Part shown: piece after piece, positions 9,523 through 22,309 of the stretch
Position numbering within the stretch: position 1 is the first letter of the stretch
Layout: every line of letters starts with the position of its first letter
Assembly (NCBI RefSeq): GCF_002075345.1
Contig: NZ_NAEW01000009.1
Span: forward strand, 1-64,000
DNA: 64,000 nucleotides
Reading direction: 5' to 3'
From: Citrobacter braakii
GTDB taxonomy: Bacteria > Pseudomonadota > Gammaproteobacteria > Enterobacterales > Enterobacteriaceae
Made by a program: the position numbers and the translations under genes
The notes under the pieces: generated by a model
What the model was told of the DNA's origin: nothing
What the model saw: only the letters and a program-made list of their open reading frames with translations
Databases searched by the model: none

Positions 9523-9585
9523 CTTATCCGGCCTACGAAATGCATTGTAGGCCGGATAAGAGGTTTTCGCGTCGCCATCCGGCAA
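9523..9585. repeat. REP/BIME-like palindromic element
   Basis: CTTATCCGGCCTAC and GTAGGCCGGATAAG form a 14-bp inverted repeat around 10 bases, followed at about 9572 by a second GCCATCCGGC half unit. This is the usual appearance of enterobacterial REP/BIME elements. It lies between the convergent ends of fadR and ycgB. Confidence 0.8.
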
Positions 9586-9591
9586 TAAGAT

Positions 9592-11124
9592 TTACAGACC
9601 GTTCATCCTCGGCGGGCAACGCTCCAGCAGCTCCACACTGCCGTCTTCATTCTGCTGCTCCAGCATCACGTCAAAACCCCAGAGCCGGTGCACATGCTTG
9701 AGCACCTCTTTGCGTCCTTTATCCAGCGGAGCGCGGTTATGCGGAATATAGCGCAAGGTGAGCGAGCGGTCGCCGCGCAGATCGACATTCCAGATTTGAA
9801 TATTCGGCTCAAGGTTGCTCAGGTTATATTGCGACGACAGCCTGTTGCGGATCTCACGATATCCTTCCTCGTTGTGAATCGCGGAAATCTCCAGATAATT
9901 ATGACGATCGTCATCCAGCACGGTGAACAGGCGGAAATCACGCATAACCTTCGGTGACAGGAACTGGCTGATGAAGCTCTCATCTTTGAAATCGCGCATC
10001 GCGAAATGCAGGGTTTCCAGCCAGTCAGAACCCGCTATATCCGGGAACCAGTATTTGTCCTCTTCGGTAGGCGACTGACAAATTCGTTTAATATCCTGGA
10101 ACATGGCAAAACCCAGAGCATAGGGATTTATCCCGCTATACCACGGGCTGTTGTACGGCGGCTGGAATACCACGTTGGTATGGCTATGTAAAAACTCCAG
10201 CATAAACCGCTCGGTGACTTTACCTTCGTCATAAAGGTGATTAAGGATGGTGTAATGCCAGAAAGTGGCCCACCCTTCGTTCATCACCTGCGTCTGTTTC
10301 TGCGGATAAAAATACTGGCTGACCTTGCGCACAATGCGCAGCACTTCGCGTTGCCAGGATTCCAGCAGCGGGGCGTTCTTCTCCATGAAATACAGCAGAT
10401 TCTCCTGCGGTTCAGAAGGATAACGTCGGGCTTCCGCAACGGTTTTCTCTTGCTCTTTCTTCGGCAGCGTACGCCACAACATATTTACCTGGCTTTGCAG
10501 ATACTCTTCACGGCTTTTCTGTCGGGCTTTCTCTTCCTGTAGGGAGATTTTTTGCGGGCGTTTGTAACGATCCACGCCGTAGTTCATCAGCGCGTGACAG
10601 GAGTCGAGGAGCTTTTCGACTTCATCCACGCCGTAACGCTCTTCACACTGGGTAATATAGTTTCGCGCGAAGATCAGGTAATCAACGATGGAGCTGGCAT
10701 CCGTCCAGCTACGGAACAAATAGTTGTTTTTAAAGAAGGAGTTATGTCCGTAGCAGGCATGCGCCATCACCAACGCCTGCATGGTGATGGTGTTCTCCTC
10801 CATCAAATACGCGATACACGGATTGGAGTTGATAACAATCTCATAGGCCAGCCCCTGCTGACCATGCTTATACAAACGCTCGGTTTCAATAAATTTTTTA
10901 CCAAACGACCAGTGAGGATAGTTGATTGGCATCCCGACGCTGGAGTAAGCGTCCATCATTTGTTCGGAGGTGATCACCTCGATTTGGTGCGGGTAGGTAT
11001 CCAGTCTGTAGAGTTTCGCCACGCGGTCTATTTCCGCCAGATAGACATCCAGCAGATCAAACGTCCAGTCGGGTCCATCGCTTAACCGTGTGCTGTCCTT
11101 GTTCATGGAATCAATCGTAGCCAT
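9592..11124 (-). CDS. ycgB: SpoVR family protein YcgB
   Basis: 510 residues, the same as E. coli YcgB, and highly conserved throughout (e.g. DGPDWTFDLLDVYLAEIDRV, MAHACYGHNSFFKNNYLF). SpoVR family; the Bacillus member affects spore cortex, and the enterobacterial member is associated with the general stress regulon. The HACYGHNSFF and MNEGWATFWHY blocks look like metal-ligand motifs, but no activity is established. Convergent with fadR, divergent from dadA. Confidence 0.95.
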   Translation of the reverse strand: MATIDSMNKDSTRLSDGPDWTFDLLDVYLAEIDRVAKLYRLDTYPHQIEVITSEQMMDAYSSVGMPINYPHWSFGKKFIETERLYKHGQQGLAYEIVINSNPCIAYLMEENTITMQALVMAHACYGHNSFFKNNYLFRSWTDASSIVDYLIFARNYITQCEERYGVDEVEKLLDSCHALMNYGVDRYKRPQKISLQEEKARQKSREEYLQSQVNMLWRTLPKKEQEKTVAEARRYPSEPQENLLYFMEKNAPLLESWQREVLRIVRKVSQYFYPQKQTQVMNEGWATFWHYTILNHLYDEGKVTERFMLEFLHSHTNVVFQPPYNSPWYSGINPYALGFAMFQDIKRICQSPTEEDKYWFPDIAGSDWLETLHFAMRDFKDESFISQFLSPKVMRDFRLFTVLDDDRHNYLEISAIHNEEGYREIRNRLSSQYNLSNLEPNIQIWNVDLRGDRSLTLRYIPHNRAPLDKGRKEVLKHVHRLWGFDVMLEQQNEDGSVELLERCPPRMNGL

Positions 11125-11339
11125 TCGCGCACCCTCATTGTTGGCGGCACTCTCTGTCTGGAGTACCTCATTTCAAGCATAGATCATGGTGTTAAAAAAC
11201 GTGCTGCGGCTGAAATTTTTTCTTTGCGATTTCTTGTTAGCGAGGCGTCGAAAAACGGTATGACCGCAAAATTTTATGCTGGATAAAAATAACGCACAGC
11301 AGGAGATACCAAAGCAGGGAGTTCCCCGCCATCACCGCC

Positions 11340-11361
11340 ATATGTGAGATAAGTCACCATA
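11340..11361. promoter_or_regulatory. CRP site in the dadAX promoter region
   Basis: TGTGA-GATAAG-TCACC (core 11343-11358) matches the CRP consensus TGTGA-N6-TCACA at 9 of 10 bases. The 322-base ycgB-dadA spacer (11125-11446) is otherwise A+T-rich (e.g. around 11365-11400), as expected for Lrp binding. The E. coli dad operon is known to be cAMP-CRP activated, Lrp controlled and alanine induced. No gene is seen in the spacer. Confidence 0.8.
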
Positions 11362-11410
11362 AAAAAGCCATATGTTGAATAATATTTTCAACTGAGTTAT
11401 CAAGATGTAA

Positions 11411-12745
<1,335 letters not shown>

Positions 12746-12757
12746 TAAGGACGTGAG

Positions 12758-13828
12758 ATGACTCGCCCAATACTGGCCAGCATTGACCTGCAGGCGTTGA
12801 AACAAAACCTGACCATTACCCGCCAGGCCGCGCCGGACGCCCGCGTCTGGTCGGTGGTGAAAGCCAATGCATACGGACACGGCATTGAACGTGTCTGGAA
12901 TGCGCTGGGCACAACCGACGGTTTTGCCATGCTCAATCTTGAAGAAGCGATAACCCTGCGTGAGCGCGGGTGGAAAGGCCCGATACTCATGCTGGAGGGA
13001 TTTTTCCACGCCGAAGACCTGATGGTGTATGACAAATATCGTCTGACCACCTGTGTACACAGTAACTGGCAATTAAAAGCGCTGCAGAATGCGCGTCTCA
13101 ACGCGCCGCTGGATGTTTACCTGAAGGTGAACAGCGGCATGAACCGACTGGGTTTTTTACCGGAAAGAGTATCAACGGTCTGGCAACAGCTGCGGGCAAT
13201 GCCCAACGTCGGTGAAATGACGCTGATGTCCCACTTTGCAGATGCGGAGCACCCGGAAGGTATTCAGGAAGCTATGGCGCGGATTGCACAGGCGACAGAA
13301 GGGCTGGAGTGCAGACGGTCGCTGTCCAATTCGGCCGCCACGCTGTGGCACCCTGAAGCACATTATGACTGGGTGCGCCCGGGCATTATTTTGTATGGCG
13401 CGTCACCTTCGGGACAGTGGCGGGACATCGCCAATACTGGCCTGAAACCGGTCATGACCCTGAGCAGCGAGATAATCGGCATACAGACGCTGAAAGCTGG
13501 AGATCGGGTGGGCTACGGGGGACGCTATACCGCCAGCGGCGAGCAGCGCATTGGCATTGTGGCGACCGGGTATGCAGACGGTTACCCGCGCCATGCGCCA
13601 AGCGGAACGCCGGTGCTGGTGGACGGCGTACGCACTACAACGGTGGGGACGGTCTCAATGGATATGCTGGCGGTAGATCTGACACCGTGTCCGCAAGCGG
13701 GGATCGGGACGCCGGTAGAGCTGTGGGGCAAAGAGATTAAAATTGACGATGTGGCCAGCGCCGCGGGTACGGTGGGCTACGAGTTGATGTGTTCTCTGGC
13801 GCTGCGCGTGCCGGTTGTGACGGTGTAA
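12758..13828 (+). CDS. dadX: Catabolic alanine racemase
   Basis: 356 residues. PLP-dependent TIM-barrel alanine racemase. The PLP lysine is K35 in VVKANAYGHG; the second catalytic base, a tyrosine, lies in GYGGRYTASGEQ. It is the catabolic isozyme by linkage to dadA (the biosynthetic one is alr elsewhere), converting L-alanine to D-alanine for DadA; D-alanine also serves peptidoglycan synthesis. Confidence 0.97.
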   Translation: MTRPILASIDLQALKQNLTITRQAAPDARVWSVVKANAYGHGIERVWNALGTTDGFAMLNLEEAITLRERGWKGPILMLEGFFHAEDLMVYDKYRLTTCVHSNWQLKALQNARLNAPLDVYLKVNSGMNRLGFLPERVSTVWQQLRAMPNVGEMTLMSHFADAEHPEGIQEAMARIAQATEGLECRRSLSNSAATLWHPEAHYDWVRPGIILYGASPSGQWRDIANTGLKPVMTLSSEIIGIQTLKAGDRVGYGGRYTASGEQRIGIVATGYADGYPRHAPSGTPVLVDGVRTTTVGTVSMDMLAVDLTPCPQAGIGTPVELWGKEIKIDDVASAAGTVGYELMCSLALRVPVVTV

Positions 13829-13837
13829 CGTATCTAA

Positions 13838-13872
13838 AGCCGGATGTCGACGCTGATGTGTTTCATCCGGCT
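13838..13872. repeat. REP-like palindrome between dadX and cvrA
   Basis: AGCCGGATG and CATCCGGCT form a 9-bp inverted repeat around 17 bases; further GC-rich half units (CGGGCAAGG, GCCCGGC) follow to about 13927. Typical REP placement between convergent genes. Confidence 0.75.
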
Positions 13873-13935
13873 ACACCGTTTATGCGACGCAGAGCGCAGA
13901 CCGGGCAAGGCGCTGCTGCCGCCCGGCAAAAAGCA

Positions 13936-15693
<1,758 letters not shown>

Positions 15694-15772
15694 TTACGCT
15701 GTTTCGTATTTATAAACCCTAACATAATAACGACAGAAACAGCGTTTTACTTAGCCCTGTTAACCGCTTTTT

Positions 15773-16687
15773 TTACGATTTAAGTGTCGGATGCCCGCTT
15801 AAGGTGAGCTGAGCGCCGTTTTTATCATTTTTCAGTACCGCTCTTGCCCCCAACGGCAAGGTGACGGTGCGTTGTTCATGACCAAAATCGAGGCCGTCGA
15901 TCACCGGAACCGATAACCTGGCGCGTAGAAAATCACAAACTGAGTCAAGACTGTAACCCGCGTCGTAATCATTAGGTGCGCTGCCGCTAAAACTGCCGAG
16001 GATAATGGCGTTTTGTCGGGCCAGTATTCCTGCGTGATACAGTTGCAGCAGCATGCGTTCAATGCGAAAAGGATGCTCGTTAATGTCTTCCAGCACCAAA
16101 ATGCCGTTTTCGATAGCGGGCATCCACGGCGTGCCCATCAGAGAAATGAGCATCGCCAGATTTCCGCCCCATAGCGTACCTTCGGTCGCACATGCCGGAC
16201 CGTTACCTTGCCACTCGAGGGTAAATTGGGCATTGCGAACAGCCTGCCAGAAATGGTGCTCGGTAAATGCGTTCATCTCCTCGGCGCCAAAGTTAGCCGC
16301 CAGCATCGGGCCGCTGAAGCTAATCACATTCCCCTGCGCCAGCAGACCACACTGGATCGCGGTAAAATCGCTGTGTCCGCACAGCAGCAGCGGGTTGTGT
16401 TGCTGACGGTTCGCCAGCGCCTGCCAGTCAATCTCTGCCAGTAAACGGCTCGCGCCATAGCCGCCGCGTACTGCCATCACAATGGTATCGGGCGTGTTCA
16501 GATTTACGAGCGCGTTCACATCAGCAAGCCGTTCTGCTTCTGTACCCGCAAAACGCTGGCAGCGGCGCGCAATGACCGCTGAATTGTCGACCTGATGACC
16601 GGCCTCAGTAAGACGCGCCAGCCCGCGTAAGGCAGCCTGCTGGTTGATACAGTAGCCCGACGGGGCAATTAAGTGAAACCGGGACAT
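15773..16687 (-). CDS. ldcA: L,D-carboxypeptidase (muramoyltetrapeptide)
   Basis: 304 residues, serine peptidase family S66. Cytoplasmic enzyme that trims the terminal D-alanine from recycled murein tetrapeptides. Seen: the nucleophile motif [10 protein letters not shown], the acidic [15 protein letters not shown] block and [16 protein letters not shown] with the catalytic histidine. Divergent from emtA, another peptidoglycan-turnover gene. Confidence 0.96.
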   Translation of the reverse strand: MSRFHLIAPSGYCINQQAALRGLARLTEAGHQVDNSAVIARRCQRFAGTEAERLADVNALVNLNTPDTIVMAVRGGYGASRLLAEIDWQALANRQQHNPLLLCGHSDFTAIQCGLLAQGNVISFSGPMLAANFGAEEMNAFTEHHFWQAVRNAQFTLEWQGNGPACATEGTLWGGNLAMLISLMGTPWMPAIENGILVLEDINEHPFRIERMLLQLYHAGILARQNAIILGSFSGSAPNDYDAGYSLDSVCDFLRARLSVPVIDGLDFGHEQRTVTLPLGARAVLKNDKNGAQLTLSGHPTLKS

Positions 16688-16785
16688 GGCATTTCCTTGC
16701 TACAACTAAAACCAAATGTATATCATGCCGCGTAGGTATGTCGTTGTCACCTCAGCGACAGGTTCCGGCTATAAGGATAGATGAC

Positions 16786-17397
16786 GTGAAATTGAGATGG
16801 TTTGCTTTTTTGGTTGTATTACTTGCGGGCTGTAGTTCAAAACAGGATTACAAAAATCCGCCGTGGAATGCTGAAGTTCCGGTTAAACGCGCAATGCAAT
16901 GGATGCCGATCAGCGAAAAAGCCGGTGCGGCCTGGGGTGTCAGTCCACAATTGATTACCGCGATCATCGCCATTGAATCAGGTGGAAACCCGAATGCGGT
17001 CAGTAAGTCTAATGCGATTGGCCTGATGCAGTTAAAAGCCTCGACGTCAGGGCGTGATGTTTATCGTCGCATGGGGTGGAGTGGCGAGCCGTCAACCAGC
17101 GAGCTGAAAAATCCTGAGCGCAATATCTCGATGGGGGCCGCATACCTGAGCATTCTTGAGACCGGGCCGCTGGCCGGGATCAAAGATCCGCAGGTGATGC
17201 AATATGCGCTGGTGGTATCGTACGCCAACGGTGCGGGCGCGCTGCTGCGAACGTTCTCCTCCGACAGGAAAAAAGCCATTAATAAGATAAACGATCTCAG
17301 CCCGGATGAATTTATTGAACATGTTGCGGATAATCATCCGGCGCCGCAGGCTCCGCGCTATATCTGGAAGCTTCAACAAGCGCTGGATGTGATGTAA
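16786..17397 (+). CDS. emtA: Endo-type membrane-bound lytic transglycosylase EmtA
   Basis: 203 residues starting at GTG ([19 protein letters not shown]), with AAGGA eight bases upstream; the E. coli orthologue has the same length. The lipobox LLAGC marks an outer-membrane lipoprotein. Lysozyme-like SLT domain with catalytic glutamate in [18 protein letters not shown] and the GLMQLKAS motif. Cleaves glycan strands internally, making 1,6-anhydromuramoyl ends. Confidence 0.96.
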   Translation: MKLRWFAFLVVLLAGCSSKQDYKNPPWNAEVPVKRAMQWMPISEKAGAAWGVSPQLITAIIAIESGGNPNAVSKSNAIGLMQLKASTSGRDVYRRMGWSGEPSTSELKNPERNISMGAAYLSILETGPLAGIKDPQVMQYALVVSYANGAGALLRTFSSDRKKAINKINDLSPDEFIEHVADNHPAPQAPRYIWKLQQALDVM

Positions 17398-17408
17398 TTC
17401 AGGTGATG

Positions 17409-18143
17409 CTAATCGCGCACCTTATTCGACTTTTCCCGGGCCTCGCGCTCGAGGGAAAAAATAATCCGCTGTAGGTTACGCTCCACCGCCGGGCCGACGT
17501 TGAGAAAACGAAAGCTCAGGCGGGGAGTGGTAATTGTTTCGTTTTTCCCGTCGATAACTTTGCGTTCGCTAATGGAAATTAGCTGGGCGTCCACCTGATA
17601 CACTCCCCATTGCTCCATGTTCAGTTCAACCTGTGAAAAGCGCATGCCTTCTACCAGTCCCTCTGGTTTTGCCGTTTCTAACAGCCCGCCCATACCGCCA
17701 AGAGACAAATCGAATAGGCGAAAACACAGCGTGCTGTTATCCGGCATTTTTACCGTGCAGCGATAGGGGGGATGCAGTGGAGCACCGATACGGAAATATT
17801 CCCGACGCTGGACGAACCACAGAGATGGCGGCAATGATGAGATAAATGCGGGTAGTCGCTGGTATTCGCCTTTTTTCAGCTGTGGCAGGGTGAACTCCAC
17901 TTTGGCTCCCTGCGTTTCGGCGATAATCGTAATTTGATTGGCTCGCTGCACGGCCTGGTTTTCATATTCCTGACTACCAAAATCCATGATCAGTTCATCC
18001 GGGCTGACCGCCAGTATTTTGCTGATGAACTGGCCACCTGACCAGGAGATACGCAGCGGAACCTGCTGCGAATTTAAGTCCCGGAGTACGCCTAACACCG
18101 CTAACGGATTTTGCTTCAGGAACTGCTCATTGTAGTTACTCAC
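17409..18143 (-). CDS. ycgR: Flagellar brake protein YcgR
   Basis: 244 residues; GTG start at 18143. N-terminal YcgR-N domain and C-terminal PilZ domain. The c-di-GMP-binding motifs are intact: QRREYFRIGAP (RxxxR) and DLSLGGMGG (D/NxSxxG). With c-di-GMP bound it slows and biases the flagellar motor. A near-perfect sigma-28 promoter lies upstream, as expected for a class 3 flagellar gene. Confidence 0.97.
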   Translation of the reverse strand: MSNYNEQFLKQNPLAVLGVLRDLNSQQVPLRISWSGGQFISKILAVSPDELIMDFGSQEYENQAVQRANQITIIAETQGAKVEFTLPQLKKGEYQRLPAFISSLPPSLWFVQRREYFRIGAPLHPPYRCTVKMPDNSTLCFRLFDLSLGGMGGLLETAKPEGLVEGMRFSQVELNMEQWGVYQVDAQLISISERKVIDGKNETITTPRLSFRFLNVGPAVERNLQRIIFSLEREAREKSNKVRD

Positions 18144-18179
18144 ACCTAATGACTCCTGGATGCCTGGTTTATCGTTGGA

Positions 18180-18206
18180 TTATCGGCATCAATCAACGGA
18201 ACTTAA
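18180..18206 (-). promoter_or_regulatory. Sigma-28 (FliA) promoter of ycgR
   Basis: On the minus strand TTAAGTTC - 11 bases - GCCGATAA. The -10 element matches the FliA consensus GCCGATAA at 8 of 8 and the -35 (TAAAGTTT) at 6 of 8, with the canonical 11-base spacer. It lies 37 bases upstream of the ycgR start. Confidence 0.88.
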
Positions 18207-18343
18207 TACAAATGGATGAAATTTTTTACCAAACCCAATGAATTAAGTCTGAGGGAAAAAGCACGTAGCGATGGCTTGCCTATACTTAACATGCTGGCGC
18301 AAGAATGTCTTGCGCGTGCGTTCACTGGAAAGAGGGCCTGGAA

Positions 18344-18598
18344 ATGGGAATTATTACCTGGATTATTTTTGGTCTGATTGCGGGGGTTATCGCCAAACTG
18401 ATTATGCCGGGGCGCGATGGCGGTGGATTTATCCTGACCTGCATTCTCGGTATTATCGGTGCTGTGGTCGGTGGATGGCTGGCTACGATGTTCGGTATCG
18501 GCGGCGATATCAGCGGGTTTAATCTCCACAGCTTCCTGGTGGCCGTGGTCGGCGCGATTGTTGTGCTGGGTGTCTTTCGGCTTGTACGACGAGATTAA
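18344..18598 (+). CDS. ymgE: Transglycosylase-associated small membrane protein YmgE
   Basis: 84 residues with three hydrophobic segments (ITWIIFGLIAGVIAKLIM; ILTCILGIIGAVVGGWLATM; LVAVVGAIVVLGVFRLV) and glycine motifs of the GlsB/YeaQ/YmgE family. Inner-membrane, stress-associated, no enzymatic role known. Followed at once by a strong terminator. Confidence 0.93.
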   Translation: MGIITWIIFGLIAGVIAKLIMPGRDGGGFILTCILGIIGAVVGGWLATMFGIGGDISGFNLHSFLVAVVGAIVVLGVFRLVRRD

Positions 18599-18602
18599 TC
18601 GA

Positions 18603-18625
18603 ACGGCCCCTGACGGGGCCGTTTT
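18603..18625. terminator. Terminator between ymgE and the receptor gene
   Basis: ACGGCCCC / GGGGCCGT stem with loop TGAC, followed by TTTTT on the + strand. It ends ymgE and probably also serves the leftward receptor operon, though the minus side lacks a long T run. Confidence 0.88.
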
Positions 18626-18639
18626 TCTGCATTGTTAAG

Positions 18640-20610
18640 TCAGAACTGATACTCAATGCCCGCCCAGTAATTACGCCCCTCTTCAAAAAATCCTTCACTG
18701 TAAACGTACTGCGTATCGAACAGGTTATTGACCGAAGCGTTAACGCTAAACCCGTGACCAATGGCGTAATCAGCGCGCAAATGGGTAATGGCGAAACCAG
18801 CGGCTTTCTGCGAGCCGTCGGTATTGCTATAGCTCGACGAACGGGCCTCTTCGGACAGCGTAATGCTGAGTGGCTCCCACGGTTTCAGCGTCATCCAGGC
18901 GGTCAGGGTTTGCGTCGGCAGATCGGTAATCTTACCGATATCGCTGCGTTTGGCGTCCGCATGAATAAGGCCGTAGCTCAGCCCGACGTCCAGCATATCA
19001 AAAACTTTACCTTTAACGCCTGCATCCAGGCCGGTGTAATCCACCCGACCACTGTTTTGATTCTGGATGGTGTCGGCATCAATATTGTGCGAAAGAATCG
19101 CGTCGCTGATGCGGTTGTAATACACGCTGGCTTCGAATCCCCAGTTCTGGCTAAGTGAACCATTCCATGTCAGGTCGACGCTGCGGGCGCGCTCCGGTTT
19201 AAGCTGTGGATTGACCAGGGCCACCTGGTTATAGGCCGGTTTCGAGGTCGTGTAGCGTTCTTTTAACGTTGGGAAACGCGTTCTGTCAGAGTAAGACAGC
19301 GCTAATGTGTCTGAATTTTCAAAGTGGTATTTGGTCATCACCTGCCAGTTAAAGGCCGACTGATTGTTGTCATCGTAGTGCGTGACGCTGCCGTTTTTCT
19401 CGTGCTTCATACCTTCCAGACTGTCTCGCCAGTCATAGCTTATTCCCGCCACCACATCGACATTATCCGCCGCAGCCCACTGGTATTCACTGGCTACGGA
19501 CCAGGTGCGGTCTTCGTAGCGGTCGTAAGCCGCATTCGGTGCGCCTTTCTCGCGGTGAACATCGTCCTTCCAGTTCACGGCGAAAGAGAGCAGATCGTTT
19601 TCTCGTATATCCGCAGCGAGCTGCAGGCCAGCCCCATCGCTATAGTCCGAATAATGGCTGTAGCTGCCTTTCTCATTTTTCAGGTCGGCCAGCGAGTTGT
19701 ACATCATCAACGTATTTTCAAAGGTGTCGCGATACAGACGGCTTTTCAGGGTAAAACGGTCGCCCAGATGCGTGGTTCCCTGATAGTAATAGCTCTCTTT
19801 ATCGTATTGTGGCCATTGCCAGTAGCGTGATTTCTGGCTGCTGGTTCCGGCGTACGGTGGATTATCTTTTTCACCGTCCTGATTTATATAGGTCAGCACA
19901 TATTCATCATCTCCACGAGGGGTAAAGCCCAGCTTCACGATGCCACGCTTGTCATCAGCGGAAGAGTTGATCATCTTGCCGTGACTGCCCGCAACCGGGT
20001 TGTCCACGCCATGCGGTAATCCAAGAAAATCCTGCTTCAGCTGACTGCCGCTGAGCTGGATATAGCCGAGATCGTTACTGGCGCCAAATGAAGCGTGCAT
20101 ATCGTGGGCGTTGTCTTTGCTGCGACTCCAGCCCTGGCGATAGCCAATGCTGCCTTCAAGCGGTTTGGTCGGTTTTTTTGTAGTGATATTGATGGCGCCG
20201 CCCATCTGGTTTGGCCCCTGTAACAGAGACGAGTAGCCTTTGGAGACTTCAACCGAAGCGATATCGGATGTCAGAAAACGGCCTAAGTCGAGGTTGCCGT
20301 CATAGGGGATGTACATCGGCACGCCGTCGAAAAAGACGGGAACCTGACGGCTGTCAAATCCGCGCACTTTTACCTGTTGCTCGTTGCGGTTGCCTGACTT
20401 TTGCAGCACGACGCCAGGGACGACGCTCAGCGCCTGCGCCACGTTCTGTTTATCCAGCTGTTGTATCGTTTCCTGGCCGAGAACCGTGGTGGTGGCCGCG
20501 GAGACCGGACTAGACCAGACGGTCATGGTTTCGCTTTCCTGCCCAGCAAAAGCACTGTGCGCGAAAGCAAACGACAGGGCTGTGTAAAGACAACTTTTGT
20601 TGAAATTCAT
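18640..20610 (-). CDS. TonB-dependent outer-membrane receptor
   Basis: 656 residues from ATG 20610 (MNFNKSCLYTALSFAFAHSAFA is a clear signal peptide; an in-frame extension to 20784 overlaps modD and is not used). TonB box-like ESETMTVW, plug domain (about 40-150: LSVVPGVVLQKSGNRNEQQVKVRGF, VPVFFDGVPMY, GAINITTKKP), then a 22-strand barrel ending in the outer-membrane signature NYWAGIEYQF. It is the last gene of the uptake operon, 23 bases after modD. The ligand is not evident: general resemblance is to siderophore/metal-chelate receptors. Its native promoter is now displaced by the prophage. Confidence 0.9.
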   Translation of the reverse strand: MNFNKSCLYTALSFAFAHSAFAGQESETMTVWSSPVSAATTTVLGQETIQQLDKQNVAQALSVVPGVVLQKSGNRNEQQVKVRGFDSRQVPVFFDGVPMYIPYDGNLDLGRFLTSDIASVEVSKGYSSLLQGPNQMGGAINITTKKPTKPLEGSIGYRQGWSRSKDNAHDMHASFGASNDLGYIQLSGSQLKQDFLGLPHGVDNPVAGSHGKMINSSADDKRGIVKLGFTPRGDDEYVLTYINQDGEKDNPPYAGTSSQKSRYWQWPQYDKESYYYQGTTHLGDRFTLKSRLYRDTFENTLMMYNSLADLKNEKGSYSHYSDYSDGAGLQLAADIRENDLLSFAVNWKDDVHREKGAPNAAYDRYEDRTWSVASEYQWAAADNVDVVAGISYDWRDSLEGMKHEKNGSVTHYDDNNQSAFNWQVMTKYHFENSDTLALSYSDRTRFPTLKERYTTSKPAYNQVALVNPQLKPERARSVDLTWNGSLSQNWGFEASVYYNRISDAILSHNIDADTIQNQNSGRVDYTGLDAGVKGKVFDMLDVGLSYGLIHADAKRSDIGKITDLPTQTLTAWMTLKPWEPLSITLSEEARSSSYSNTDGSQKAAGFAITHLRADYAIGHGFSVNASVNNLFDTQYVYSEGFFEEGRNYWAGIEYQF

Positions 20611-20633
20611 TATTTTTAGTCCATTTTTTGATG

Positions 20634-21491
20634 TTATAGGCCACGTGCGTCCGGGCTCAGGCTCACTTTGATATCCGCAGGTGGAGCGTAGTAAGGCGCG
20701 GAAGTGATAAAGAGTCTGATACCGCAGTCGAGATAACCCGCCAGCGAGGCGAGGGTAATGCCGCCGGTCAGCGCCAGCGTGCAATGGGGGGCCAGAGCAG
20801 GGGCCTGACGGGCAATTTCTGCCGCTTGCTCGGGGGTAAATTTGTCGAGTTGTAGGACATCTGGGGCGGCGCGTAGGGCGGCCAATGCCTCATCTGGCGT
20901 ATCCGCTTCGACCACGATCTTTTTTTCTGGCGCATGGCTGCGTAAGCGCGCAATCGCGCCTGTCCAGTCGTTTGGGTTGGTAAGGAAACGGCGGTGATTA
21001 GCAAACAGCAGTACCGTTTCGGCGCATCCTCCCCGATGGATAATGCCCCCGGCGGCAAGTATTGCCTGAGTCGCCAGTAAACGCGTACCGGGAATGGCTT
21101 TGCGGGTGCAGGCAATCTGCCCATCGGGATAGCGTTGATGCAGCATGCTCAGCATCTCGACGAGATAGCCCGACACGCCGCAGCTCCACTCCAGTACATT
21201 TTGTACCGCTTTCCAGCCCTGGTGCAGCGCCGCCGCTGGTCCGTGTGCGCGAATCAGTCGCTGTCCGGCGTTCGCCCGTTCGCCATCGGACAAAATATCG
21301 GTGACGGTTAATCCCAATGAAGTCAGCATTTGTCTGGCAACAGCGGTACCGCTAACGCATCCGCCCTGGCGATGGCTAAACTCGATGACGCCTGGTTGGG
21401 CGCCGATACCCAGCGCGCGGGTGGTCAGATCGCCGCCCTGAATATCTTCCAGCAGCAGCGCGTCAATTTGCGCCTGCGAAAAGTAGATCAT
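20634..21491 (-). CDS. modD: ModD-like quinolinate phosphoribosyltransferase homologue
   Basis: About 285 residues, similar throughout to NadC-type (quinolinate) phosphoribosyltransferases. Seen: LLEDIQGGDLTTRAL near residue 15, EWSCGVSGYLVEML, ACTRKAIPGTRLLATQAILAAGG (the K-T/P-G-x-R block) and HRGGCAETVLLFANH. Proteins of this branch are called ModD because they sit in molybdenum-transport loci; the reaction is not known. The ATG at 21491 overlaps the methyltransferase stop as ATGA, so the two are coupled. A phosphoribosyltransferase fold beside a methyltransferase hints at making or altering a small ligand for the transporter; that is inference. Confidence 0.82.
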   Translation of the reverse strand: MIYFSQAQIDALLLEDIQGGDLTTRALGIGAQPGVIEFSHRQGGCVSGTAVARQMLTSLGLTVTDILSDGERANAGQRLIRAHGPAAALHQGWKAVQNVLEWSCGVSGYLVEMLSMLHQRYPDGQIACTRKAIPGTRLLATQAILAAGGIIHRGGCAETVLLFANHRRFLTNPNDWTGAIARLRSHAPEKKIVVEADTPDEALAALRAAPDVLQLDKFTPEQAAEIARQAPALAPHCTLALTGGITLASLAGYLDCGIRLFITSAPYYAPPADIKVSLSPDARGL

Positions 21492-22300
21492 CGCAGCGCC
21501 TCCCGCGGGATGCTGTCCCACCAGATAAGCGCCCAGTCACGGCTGGCGGGGGCAATAGCGCGTGGATCCTGCTGTTGATACCAGTTTTCCAGACGTTCGA
21601 CCTCGTCGGCGCTCAGTTCACCCATACTCCAGCGCACGTTTTCCAGAAAACGCGTCCAGATGCTGTTGTCCTGCTGACAGTTGGGACCGCGGATAAAATC
21701 AACGTGCGCGTGGATCCCCATCTGATACAGAACATTAAGCGCATAGATATAGTTGGGCAGTTCAATCACTTCGCGGCCCAGTGCGCGCTGAATGGTGGGA
21801 GAAACGAAAGATGAACTGACGAGGTGGGTGGTATAAACCCGCAGCCGGGCCTGATTATTCAGCTTGCTCATTGCCTGGCGCATATCGGCAACCAGCGTGG
21901 AGCGCGAGGCGACGGCGATATCGCACTGGGGTAAATCATCCCAGTGCTCTTCCCAGGCTCGTTGCACCCATTGTACGTGACGGGCGTTCATTTGTGCGGC
22001 GCGGCGGGCAGCTACGCTCAGCATTCCCTTGCTGTAATCTACGCCGTAAATTATTGGCATTTTTTTAGCCAGCGCCAGCGAGACTGTACCGGGGCCGCAA
22101 CCCATATCAAACAGCGACTCTGCACCTTGCAGGTCGATTTTCCCCAGCAGTTGCAACAGATAGCTGTCGGTTAATGAGGCGCAATTCTCCGCCATTTTTT
22201 CCGCACGTTTGTCCCAGTGCTCCGGCTTTTTCTCGGTTCTGTTCGCCAACTGTAATTGCTTACGGTAAAGATCGGCAAAATCAATGTCGTCAATGAGCAT
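21488..22300 (-). CDS. Class I SAM-dependent methyltransferase
   Basis: 270 residues. SAM-binding motif I ESLFDMGCGPGTVSLALAKK, motif II region IIYGVDYSKGMLSVAARRA, then QCDIAVASRSTLVADM. The N-terminal KPEHWDKRAEKMAENC is typical of small-molecule methyltransferases. Substrate unknown. Located between the ABC ATPase (stop 9 bases upstream) and modD (ATGA overlap), always read together, so its substrate is probably the transported compound or a ligand for it. Confidence 0.85.
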   Translation of the reverse strand: MLIDDIDFADLYRKQLQLANRTEKKPEHWDKRAEKMAENCASLTDSYLLQLLGKIDLQGAESLFDMGCGPGTVSLALAKKMPIIYGVDYSKGMLSVAARRAAQMNARHVQWVQRAWEEHWDDLPQCDIAVASRSTLVADMRQAMSKLNNQARLRVYTTHLVSSSFVSPTIQRALGREVIELPNYIYALNVLYQMGIHAHVDFIRGPNCQQDNSIWTRFLENVRWSMGELSADEVERLENWYQQQDPRAIAPASRDWALIWWDSIPREALR

Positions 22301-22309
22301 GAGTATTCC